From the NCBI RefSeq assembly GCF_014253065.1, contig NZ_JACLZK010000001.1, forward strand, positions 1,240,001-1,304,000: a stretch of 64,000 nucleotides of DNA, written 5' to 3'. Position 1 is the first letter of the stretch; each line of letters opens with the position of its first letter. The position numbers were made by a program, and so were the translations under genes. Shown here piece after piece: positions 10,617-20,379 of the stretch. This DNA comes from Campylobacter massiliensis. Its GTDB lineage: Bacteria > Campylobacterota > Campylobacteria > Campylobacterales > Campylobacteraceae. Under the pieces are notes generated by a model. The model ran no database searches. It had not been told where the DNA came from and was given only the letters and a program-made list of their open reading frames with translations.

Positions 10617-10692
10617 GGGGAATTAGCTCAGCTGGGAGAGCGCCTGCTTTGCACGCAGGAGGTCAGCGGTTCGATCCCGCTATTCTCCACCA
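10617..10692 (+). tRNA. tRNA-Ala (TGC)
   Basis: 76 nt with encoded CCA. Acceptor GGGGAAT pairs with ATTCTCC (one G-U), the anticodon loop TTTGCAC gives TGC, and the T-loop is GTTCGATCC. It follows tRNA-Ile by 12 nt. Confidence 0.97.
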
Positions 10693-10712
10693 TAATTAGT
10701 TTAACATCAAAA

Positions 10713-10755
10713 AAGTCTAAACTAAGTATTTTTATTAAGTATTTAGTTTAGACTT
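10713..10755 (+). repeat. Perfect inverted repeat in 16S-23S spacer
   Basis: AAGTCTAAACTAA (10713-10725) pairs perfectly with TTAGTTTAGACTT (10743-10755), and the stem can extend inward. It directly follows tRNA-Ala. It may be a processing stem or a local attenuator. AAGTCTAAAC recurs at 10866-10875. Confidence 0.7.
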
Positions 10756-10795
10756 TGTCGAAATAGACTCTTTATTTTTACGGCGCTTTCGAAAG

Positions 10796-10875
10796 AAGCG
10801 GTGTGCTTTAGGGGTTTCCAAAGGGCTTTGCCCTTGGTCGCAAAGACTAGCTTTACTAGTCTGCGAAGTCTAAAC
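10796..10875 (+). repeat. Tandem hairpins in 16S-23S spacer
   Basis: Two consecutive hairpins, CCAAAGGGC..GCCCTTGG (10818-10837) and AGACTAG..CTAGTCT (10844-10862). The G+C-richer block differs from the A+T-rich spacer around it and is bounded by copies of AAGTCTAAAC, suggesting a small inserted element. Confidence 0.5.
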
Positions 10876-11120
10876 GTTATTTAGTTTATTATTGTTAAAA
10901 GTCACAATCAAGTTTTAATAAATAAAACAATTTTACAGGACTTGTTAAAGATTTAAAGATCTTGCTTATTTGCTTAATGCAGAAGTTTGACGTCACAAGA
11001 TATCATAGGATTTAAAACTTACCTAGATATTAGTCAATGCTTTCCGTCTTAAAAGCTAGAGATTTAAATTTCGTAATAGATCTAAATTTGAGGCTTCGTT
11101 ATGAAATCTTAAATTTATGA

Positions 11121-11145
11121 GTTACCTTTAACAAGGAAGTGATGC
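11121..11145 (+). other. Upstream arm of 23S pre-rRNA processing stem
   Basis: This 25-base arm pairs with 14086-14110: 23 Watson-Crick pairs and two G-U pairs, no bulges. It includes AACAAGGAAGTGATGC. This is a very strong RNase III stem enclosing 23S. Confidence 0.85.
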
Positions 11146-11173
11146 GAATTAGAATATATTATATACTAATAAA

Positions 11174-14080
<2,907 letters not shown>

Positions 14081-14085
14081 AATAA

Positions 14086-14110
14086 GCATCACTTCCTTGT
14101 TAAGGGTAAT
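14086..14110 (+). other. Downstream arm of 23S pre-rRNA processing stem
   Basis: Complement of 11121-11145, beginning six bases after mature 23S. Confidence 0.85.
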
Positions 14111-14249
14111 TTTATTTCGAAAATCCGAAATAAAATATCTAATCTATACCTTATCAAGATCTTGTTTTAGTTAAAATGAGATTTGACTTTTAACAATTAA
14201 ATAGCAGTGTTAAAGAAGTAAATTAATATAGTTTATTTCTTTAACACTG

Positions 14250-14366
14250 CCCGTGACTATACAGACGAGGAAACGCCTTGCTCCATCTCGAACCAAGAAG
14301 CTAAGCTCGTCCTGGCTGATGATACTCTCCCTTACTGGGATGTCGGGAAAGTAGGTCGTTGCGGGC
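14250..14366 (+). rRNA. rrf: 5S ribosomal RNA
   Basis: About 117 nt. The terminal helix GCCCGTGAC/GTTGCGGGC closes the molecule, with CGAACCAAGAAGCTAAGC-type loop sequence inside. It lies 170 nt after 23S. Confidence 0.93.
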
Positions 14367-14385
14367 TTTGTTTTTTATTCTTTTA
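14357..14385 (+). terminator. Likely rRNA operon terminator
   Basis: The 5S closing helix is followed at once by a T-rich run (TTTGTTTTTTATTCTTTT). The 5S stem itself could act as the terminator hairpin. Confidence 0.45.
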
Positions 14386-14546
14386 TACTATTTACTCCCT
14401 TGTTTTACACTCTGTATTCTTTAGTTTGTTTGTCTTGTAATATGTTGTCTGTTCTTGGATTGATGAAGTTGTTGGTGCGCTCCTTTATTAAACTTTATTC
14501 AAGTATTTTTAGGAGAAAATGCTAAATTAAAATTATTTGGAGTATC

Positions 14547-15143
14547 ATGAGTATTTACGAGCTAAAACCCAAATTTCAAAACCTGCTTCGTCCGTTAGTA
14601 AAGCATCTTTATAATGCCGGTATTACGGCAAATCAAGTTACGCTTCTAGCCTGCATTATCTCCATTTTATTAGGTGCGCTACTTGCTAAATTTTCCGATA
14701 TTTCAGCATTATTTTTTCTGCTACCTATTTGGATGTTTTTACGTATGGCGTTAAATGCTATCGACGGTATGCTGGCTCGCGAGTTTAATCAAAAAAGCCC
14801 GCTTGGAGGTTATCTAAACGAAGCTGCCGACGTTATTTCAGATGCCGCGCTTTATTTACCGTTTGCTTTCGTGGCGCCATTTGGATGGGGCATTATCACG
14901 CTTATTATCTTTCTAGCCTTTATGAGCGAGTTTTTAGGCGTCCTAGGGCAGGTACACTGTAGCGGTAGGCGTTACGACGGCCCTATGGGTAAGAGTGACC
15001 GCGCATTCGTGTTCGGACTTATCGGTACTATATATGCGGTACTGGGTCAGCTGCCCTCATGGTTTAGTTGGGTGCTTTATGCGGTGGTGTTTTTGCTTGC
15101 GCTTACCTGCATAAATCGCGTCAGAATGGGCTTAAAAAGCTAG
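14547..15143 (+). CDS. CDP-alcohol phosphatidyltransferase (YnbA-like)
   Basis: 198 residues, with several membrane segments. The family joins CDP-diacylglycerol to an alcohol or alcohol phosphate in the inner membrane. The motif reads N70-A-I-D73-G74-X2-A77-R78-X8-G87-X3-N91-X3-D95. Compared with the standard DX2DGX2AR..GX3DX3D motif, two metal-binding Asp are Asn. As I recall, E. coli YnbA has the same pattern, so this may be a subfamily trait rather than decay. The start has TTGGAG before it. It is separated by hcp from the lipid genes it would normally lead, and a remnant of its 5' end sits at 17743. Confidence 0.85.
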   Translation: MSIYELKPKFQNLLRPLVKHLYNAGITANQVTLLACIISILLGALLAKFSDISALFFLLPIWMFLRMALNAIDGMLAREFNQKSPLGGYLNEAADVISDAALYLPFAFVAPFGWGIITLIIFLAFMSEFLGVLGQVHCSGRRYDGPMGKSDRAFVFGLIGTIYAVLGQLPSWFSWVLYAVVFLLALTCINRVRMGLKS

Positions 15144-15803
15144 TTCAATAAAATACACGGCATAAATTTAAGGAATGAAGCAAAAAATAGGATGACGTAT
15201 TTTTGCAAATTTATGCCTAGACTCCCATAAATCAAACGATATAAATCCCAAAAGAATATCCAGCTGCAATGATATAGTATTTGGCGTAGTTTAGGGTTGC
15301 GGCCAAATTTAGTTTAAAGGTTTTATAAAACTAGCATATGTTTAGTGGGCAAGCAATAAATCACAATCCGTACTCAGATAAATTCTTTAAAAAAATAGCC
15401 AAAAAATGTAGCATGGCCGCGGCAAAAACTTTATTAAAAAGATAGCCAAATTTATGGACGACGCAAGCTAGTCAAATTTAAAATAAGAGCTTGCGATAGC
15501 CGTACAAAAAACTAAATTTGGCGAGTATGTCAAATTTATAAACTCGGTTTTTACTAAAGTTATCTTATTGCTAAGGCAAACGCGTTTATGGAATTTAAAG
15601 CAGAGGAGCGAGTGGGTATTTTTGTTTGAGTGTAGGTTTGGTGGTTAAGATCGCTTTTTAATAAGCAAAGACTATGTAATGCTCGTGTTGTAAAACGAAA
15701 TTTGCCGCCCAGCCGAATTTTAAATTTTAGCGAGCGCAAGCGGATTTACAAACGCGAACGGCGGCGAAACGGGCGCGCAGAATTTCTCGCGCGCCCTAAA
15801 AGA
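15144..15803. other. Spacer with possible decayed coding sequence
   Basis: 660 bases without an intact gene. It is A+T richer than the neighbouring genes. A run from about 15350 to 15440 reads in one frame as a Lys-rich peptide around NPYSDKFFKKIAKK before a stop, and other short open stretches follow in different frames. This looks like a degraded gene, but I cannot name it. Confidence 0.35.
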
Positions 15804-17132
15804 TTACTCGCCCAGGAAGTATTTCAAATCCGCCTGCGCGTCGCCGCTGATTAGGCGAAGGCCGAAATTTTGCACCAAAAAGCCCAAAATTTCGTCGTTG
15901 AAAAACTCAGGCACCGTAGGGCCCACGTTGACATTCTTAACGCCCAAGCTAAGCAGCGCAAGCAGGATGATGACCGCCTTTTGCTCCATCCACATCAGCA
16001 CGATCGAGACCGGCAGATCGTTTACCGCGATGCCCGTAGCCTCGCTAAGCGCCAGAGCGATCTTGACCGCGCCGTTGCTGTCGTTGCACTGACCAAGGTC
16101 GATATAGCGCGGAAGCTCGGTGCCGGGCACGGTTCCGAAATCCACGTCGTTGAAGCGGAATTTGCCGCAGCTGGAGGTCAAAATCACGCAGTCTTTCGGC
16201 AGGCTAAGCGCTAGCTCGCGGTAATACTCTCGTCCTTTGCCAGGCGCATCGCAGCCCGCGATGACGAAGAAGCGGCGGATTTTGCCCGAGCTGATCGCGT
16301 CTAAAATTTGCGGCGCAAGGCTTAAAATCGTCTTGTAGTGTCCGCCCGTTACCAAGCTCTCGTCGCTGTCGATGCTCACGTCACCGCATGCAAGCGCGCA
16401 CTCGATGAGCGGCGTAAAATCGTCGTTTTGGATATGTTTGACGCCGTCTGTGCCCGCGATAGAGTAGCCAAACAGCCTGTCCGCGTAGCTACAGGATGAG
16501 CGAAGCGGCACGATGCAGTTCGTGGTCATCAAAATCGCGCCTTTAAATTCGTTAAAAAGCTTAGTCTGATCGAACCACGCCTTGCCGACGTTGCCCTTTA
16601 GGTGCGGATACTTGCGAAGCTGTGGATAGCCGTGCGCAGGGAGCATCTCGGAGTGGGTGTAGATATTGATGCCCTTGCCCTCGGTCGCCTTTAGCAGCGC
16701 CTCAAGAGCGTGCAGGTTGTGACCGCTAACCAAAATAGCCTTGCCCTCGACCTTGTTTTGGCTTACCTTGACCGGGGTCGGTACGCCGAATTTTGCGGTA
16801 TGCGCCTCGCTTAAAATATCCATCATCTGCACGCCCGCGCTTCCGACGGCCATCAGCTGCGCAATATGCTCGTCAAAGTTAAAATTTGAGTTCGTCAGCG
16901 TGAAATACAGCGTGTCTGCCATAACGGTATCGACCGCGCTAGTATCGGCGCCGAGCTCGTGCGCGTGGTGGCGGTAGGCGCTAAGCCCCTTAAGTCCGAA
17001 AACCATAGTGTCTTGAAGTAACGCCAGCGTGGAGGTTTTACCGCAGGTGCCGCGGTCTTGACCTTTGGCGCCGCAACCCTCAGGCGCGCTCATTTGGCAC
17101 TGATGACAGAACATCTCTTGATTGTAACTCAT
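15804..17132 (-). CDS. hcp: Hybrid cluster protein (hydroxylamine/NO reductase), short class
   Basis: 442 residues. Hybrid cluster proteins carry one cubane and one Fe-S-O hybrid cluster and reduce NO or hydroxylamine; they are typically induced by nitrosative stress. The N-terminal cluster Cys are C9, C12, C20 and C30 (CX2CX7CX9C, a wider last gap than the usual CX5C). Hybrid-cluster ligands lie in the GCDAPGKGREYY, SSCGKFRFN and GQCNDSNGAVK segments. The protein is about 100 residues shorter than Desulfovibrio or E. coli Hcp, consistent with the class lacking the second helical domain. It is divergent from the acyltransferase operon and interrupts the ynb-like lipid locus. Confidence 0.92.
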   Translation of the reverse strand: MSYNQEMFCHQCQMSAPEGCGAKGQDRGTCGKTSTLALLQDTMVFGLKGLSAYRHHAHELGADTSAVDTVMADTLYFTLTNSNFNFDEHIAQLMAVGSAGVQMMDILSEAHTAKFGVPTPVKVSQNKVEGKAILVSGHNLHALEALLKATEGKGINIYTHSEMLPAHGYPQLRKYPHLKGNVGKAWFDQTKLFNEFKGAILMTTNCIVPLRSSCSYADRLFGYSIAGTDGVKHIQNDDFTPLIECALACGDVSIDSDESLVTGGHYKTILSLAPQILDAISSGKIRRFFVIAGCDAPGKGREYYRELALSLPKDCVILTSSCGKFRFNDVDFGTVPGTELPRYIDLGQCNDSNGAVKIALALSEATGIAVNDLPVSIVLMWMEQKAVIILLALLSLGVKNVNVGPTVPEFFNDEILGFLVQNFGLRLISGDAQADLKYFLGE

Positions 17133-17176
17133 AGAAAATCCTTTATAAAGAATTAGTTATAGATTTTAAGATTTTA

Positions 17177-17205
17177 TTTATAATAACGACTTGATCGCCG
17201 TCAAG
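17177..17205 (-). promoter_or_regulatory. hcp promoter with overlapping operator-like palindrome
   Basis: On the minus strand TTGACG (17204-17199) and TATAAA (17182-17177) are separated by 16 nt, 45 nt before the hcp start. The -35 box lies within CTTGATCGCCGTCAAG (17190-17205), an inverted repeat CTTGA-N6-TCAAG. The arrangement fits a CRP/FNR-family site such as that of HcpR, though no regulator gene is in the window. Confidence 0.5.
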
Positions 17206-17742
17206 AAACGGCGAAAATTTATCAAAATTATTTATAAAATGAGAATTTAAATTTCACGAGCTAAATTTGAGCTCTTGTGGCGGCTGGGGCGTTATGCAAA
17301 TTTGAGTCAAATTTTAAAATTCTAACGACAAAATCGCGAGCGGCACGACCTATGCTCGGGTAGTAAAATCGCTCAACAAACGAGCCGATACTATGGCGCG
17401 ATGGCAATCTTGACGGCTCTACGAAGTCAGGGTGGTTGCGGGAGATCGGCGGGCTGTGTAGCCAAACTCGCTAACGCGCAAAACGATCAAGAAACATGGG
17501 TCGGCAAATTTAAGGGTATTTCTCCAAGGCGTAGCAACCGCAGGGGCAAGGAGACAATTGCTTGCTTCGCTTAAAGAATACGAATTTTAGGTATAATACC
17601 GCAAAAATACAAAACAATCGAAGCGATATTTCTATAAAAGAAATTTATCATATTTTTAAAATCGATAAGGGTTTTGTAGGCGGCAAGCTAGAGTCGCAGC
17701 TAAAATCTGCCTAAGTTTCGTTAAGCTTATATTTGGAGTATC
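17206..17742. other. Spacer between hcp and lipid operon, possible remnants
   Basis: No intact gene. A frame from about 17603 to 17713 with no usual start reads through SDISIKEIYHIFKIDK to a TAA and may be a gene remnant. A TATAAT lies at 17592-17597. Confidence 0.4.
17592..17597 (+). promoter_or_regulatory. -10 box, candidate promoter of lipid operon
   Basis: TATAAT in the context TAGGTATAATACC. It is the only strong -10 between hcp and the acyltransferase gene, about 275 nt before that start. Confidence 0.45.
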
Positions 17743-17874
17743 ATGAGCGTTTGCGAGTTAAAATCCCGAGCTTCAAACCCGCTTCGTTCGCAAGCAATTG
17801 TCGCCGCAAATCTGTGTTACTCGTCAAATTTGACGCGCAAACAGGGCAAATTTAACAAAAAGGACGAAAGATGA
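17743..17874 (+). pseudogene. Truncated second copy of the YnbA-like gene 5' end
   Basis: The sequence from GGAGTATCATGAG (17735) through the first 25 or so codons matches 14539 onward. Both copies share the ribosome site, the start and codons for MSxxELK and N-x-LR. A shorter internal stretch (GCAAATC..GTTAC) matches later codons after a deletion. The remnant still encodes 43 residues and its TGA overlaps the acyltransferase ATG as ATGA, so it may be translated and coupled to that gene. It marks where a full ynbA-like gene once stood. Confidence 0.7.
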
Positions 17875-18509
17875 AAGAGTTTTTAGCGGCCGCGCTTGAT
17901 TTTATCCTTTGCCGCATCACGATATTTATCACGGGCGTGCGGCCGCCGCAGGAGCTTTTAAACATCGGCGAGGGCACTAAAATTTACTACGCGAACCACG
18001 CTAGCCACGGCGATTTTTTGCTGATTTTCGTCTCGCTGCCTTACCGCGCGAGAAAGCTCGTGCGCCCAGTTGCGGCGGCGGAGTACTGGGAGAGCGGGCC
18101 GGTGCGCAGGTTTCTTGCTAAAAACGTGTTTAATATGCTGCTAATCAGCCGTCATAAAGATCCGCTAGAGGCGCTAGCGCAAATGAGCGAGGCGCTAAAA
18201 ACGCACTCTCTCATCATCTTTCCCGAAGGCACGCGCAAGACGGACGACGATCTAGCGCTGCAGCCATTTAAAAGCGGGATTTTCCGCCTGGCGCAGCAGT
18301 GTCCCGCCGTCCCGCTCGTGCCCGTATGGATCAAAAATGCGCGAAATGTCCTGCCTAAAGGCTTTATAATACCCATCCCGCTACTTTGCGAGCTGATAGT
18401 GGGCGAGGAGATAATCTACGGCGGCGAGGGCAAGGGCGAGTTTTTACAAAAGACGCAGGACGCGCTACTAGCGATGAGCGATACGCAAAATGATAGAACG
18501 AAAGCCTAG
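17871..18509 (+). CDS. 1-acylglycerol-3-phosphate acyltransferase-like protein (PlsC family)
   Basis: 212 residues. It has the acyltransferase HX4D motif (H43-ASHG-D48 in NHASHGD) and the substrate-binding FPEGTRK block about 70 residues later. Family members transfer an acyl chain to lysophosphatidic acid at the inner membrane. Most PlsC proteins have a similar or slightly greater length. The start is fixed by ATGA overlap with the upstream remnant and AAAGGACGAAAG before it. It begins the intact part of the lipid operon. Confidence 0.88.
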   Translation: MKEFLAAALDFILCRITIFITGVRPPQELLNIGEGTKIYYANHASHGDFLLIFVSLPYRARKLVRPVAAAEYWESGPVRRFLAKNVFNMLLISRHKDPLEALAQMSEALKTHSLIIFPEGTRKTDDDLALQPFKSGIFRLAQQCPAVPLVPVWIKNARNVLPKGFIIPIPLLCELIVGEEIIYGGEGKGEFLQKTQDALLAMSDTQNDRTKA

Positions 18510-18848
18510 CGCGGCGGCTTTGGCGATGGCGGTAAATTTGAGCTCCGTAAATCCGCCACGTAAGACTGGGAGATTTGTGACCGATCTTTACGGCAAATTT
18601 GACGGCAAGCCTTTGAGAGCGGCGGCTAGAAGCGTCAAATTTAAAAATAAAGCCCGGGCTAAAATGCTCGCCTCGCCGCAAATCAAATTTGACCCAAACG
18701 CAGGCTCAAAGCGCGAGCATTTTTCGCCAATAAATTTAACCGCCCAAACCGTCCGCAGAGCAAATCAAACGTGCGCAAATTTGACTAGCTGGGAGCGCTT
18801 CAAAACAGACGTCAAATTTAGCTTTAAATTTAACCGAAAGGCACTAAA
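18510..18848 (+). other. In-operon spacer made of AAATTT repeats
   Basis: An open frame of 120 codons (18490-18852) overlaps both neighbours, but its content is composed of CAAATTTG-like repeats, giving a basic, low-complexity peptide with no domain. I treat the stretch as repeat-derived spacer inside the operon, though translation through it cannot be excluded because its ends overlap both genes. Confidence 0.5.
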
Positions 18849-19778
18849 ATGAACCCGCAAAATCATATCTTAAATCTATTTTTAGGACTCATCGCAGTGC
18901 TAGTCGTCTCTAGCGTCGTTGCCTTTATGCTAAAGGCAAAATTAGGCGCCGAGAACAAAACCATTGCAAATTTGACCTCGCGCATAAACGCCTGGTGGGC
19001 GATGATTTTGGTGATTTTTGCGTTTACGTATATGGGCAAAAACGCCGTGATATTTTTGTTTTTGCTCGTATCTTTTGCTGCATTGCGCGAGTTTTTGTCG
19101 CTCATCTACATCCGCAGGGGCGATCATATCGCGCTCGTGTCGTGCTTTTACGTGATTTTGCCCGCGCAGTATATCTTTATCTATGCCGACTGGTACGCGA
19201 TGGCGATGATATTTATCCCGGTTTACGGATTTTTGTTTTTGCCGATTTTGGCGGCTATTTGCGGCGATGCGGTATATTTTTTAGAGCGCTCGACGAAGAT
19301 CCAGTGGGCGCTGATGATCTGCGTGTTTTGTATCTCGCACATCCCCGCGCTTCTTTTGCTGGATCTTGAGCGCGGTAACGGCATGGAGCTGATGCTATTT
19401 TTGATCCTGGTTGTACAGTCTAGCGACGTGCTGCAGTACGTCTGGGGCAAGCTTTTTGGCAAGCGCAAGATCGCGCCTAGCATCAGTCCGTCTAAGACCG
19501 TGGTCGGCTTTGCGGGCGGGGTGCTTAGCGCTAGCGCACTGGCTGCGTGCTTGCATCATCTCACGCCTTTTGGCGCGGTAGGGGCGTTTTTTATCGGGCT
19601 TGCCGTTTGCATGATGGGCTTTTTAGGAGGGCTTGTTATGTCTGCGATCAAGCGCGATCTGGGCATCAAGGACTGGGGTTATATGATCAGCGGGCACGGC
19701 GGGATGCTTGACCGTATGGACTCGCTGTGCTTTGCGGCGCCGATATTTTTTCACATAGTTAGATATTTTTACGCGTGA
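18849..19778 (+). CDS. Phosphatidate cytidylyltransferase, second CdsA-type enzyme (YnbB-like)
   Basis: 309 residues with about eight membrane helices. The C-terminal CDP-diglyceride synthase signature is complete: SAIKRDLGIKDWG followed by SGHGGMLDRMD. The enzyme makes CDP-diacylglycerol from phosphatidate and CTP. A separate, shorter housekeeping CdsA is encoded at 50090, so this copy is probably dedicated to the lipid pathway here. It corresponds in position and type to E. coli YnbB. GAAAGGCAC precedes the ATG. Confidence 0.9.
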   Translation: MNPQNHILNLFLGLIAVLVVSSVVAFMLKAKLGAENKTIANLTSRINAWWAMILVIFAFTYMGKNAVIFLFLLVSFAALREFLSLIYIRRGDHIALVSCFYVILPAQYIFIYADWYAMAMIFIPVYGFLFLPILAAICGDAVYFLERSTKIQWALMICVFCISHIPALLLLDLERGNGMELMLFLILVVQSSDVLQYVWGKLFGKRKIAPSISPSKTVVGFAGGVLSASALAACLHHLTPFGAVGAFFIGLAVCMMGFLGGLVMSAIKRDLGIKDWGYMISGHGGMLDRMDSLCFAAPIFFHIVRYFYA

Positions 19779-19785
19779 GGGTTTA

Positions 19786-20340
19786 ATGAAAATTTGGAGC
19801 AAAATTTTACTTTTAGCGCTGACGGCAAATTTTGCCTTTGCATTTTCGGCCGAAAAGCTCGTGCAAGACGCTAGAGCGCAGGTCGGACGGACGCTGTTTT
19901 ACGATCCTTCGTACGAGAGGCTAGCCTATCCGATGGGCGACGTGGATATGATAAGAGGCGTTTGCACCGACGTCGTAGTTAGGGCGCTGCGCGGGCAGGA
20001 TATCGATCTGCAGCGGCTCATCCACGAGGACATGAGCGCAAATTTTAACGCCTATCCAAAAAACTGGGGCGCGAAAAAGACCGACAAAAACATCGATCAT
20101 CGCCGCGTGCCAAACATCGCGACCTATCTAAAACGCAAGGGCTACGAGACGAAGGGCGAGTTTAGGACCGGCGATATCGTGACGTGGCGGCTGGATAACG
20201 GCAGGCCGCACATCGGCATAGTTTCGGATAAATTTGCCGCTAACAAAAACCCGCTCGTGATCCATAATATCGGGCTTGGCGCGCAGGAGGAGGACGTGCT
20301 AAATGTTTACGAGATAACGGGGCACTTTAGGATAAAATAA
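19786..20340 (+). CDS. DUF1287 family exported protein
   Basis: 184 residues with a signal peptide (about 1-22). The mature part has the DUF1287 pattern, thought to be an NlpC/P60-like cysteine-hydrolase fold: Cys in RGVCTDVVVRAL, His in RPHIGIVSD and His in VIHNIG. Substrate unknown; cell-wall peptides or lipid amides are possible by fold. It begins 7 nt after the CdsA-type gene and is the one member of the cluster without an obvious lipid reaction. Confidence 0.83.
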   Translation: MKIWSKILLLALTANFAFAFSAEKLVQDARAQVGRTLFYDPSYERLAYPMGDVDMIRGVCTDVVVRALRGQDIDLQRLIHEDMSANFNAYPKNWGAKKTDKNIDHRRVPNIATYLKRKGYETKGEFRTGDIVTWRLDNGRPHIGIVSDKFAANKNPLVIHNIGLGAQEEDVLNVYEITGHFRIK

Positions 20341-20379
20341 GTAGAAAAATCGATAAATTTAAGCGAGAAAGGCGAAAAA

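Noticed and set aside
14757-14840. Calling the YnbA-like gene inactive because of two Asn
   Set aside because: The gene is intact and the Asn pair appears, from memory, in E. coli YnbA, so a subfamily trait is more likely.
18490-18852. 120-codon frame overlapping plsC and the CdsA-type gene
   Set aside because: Its content is made of CAAATTTG-type spacer repeats, has no domain or conserved pattern, and fits the look of non-coding spacers elsewhere. Overlap at both ends keeps a small doubt.
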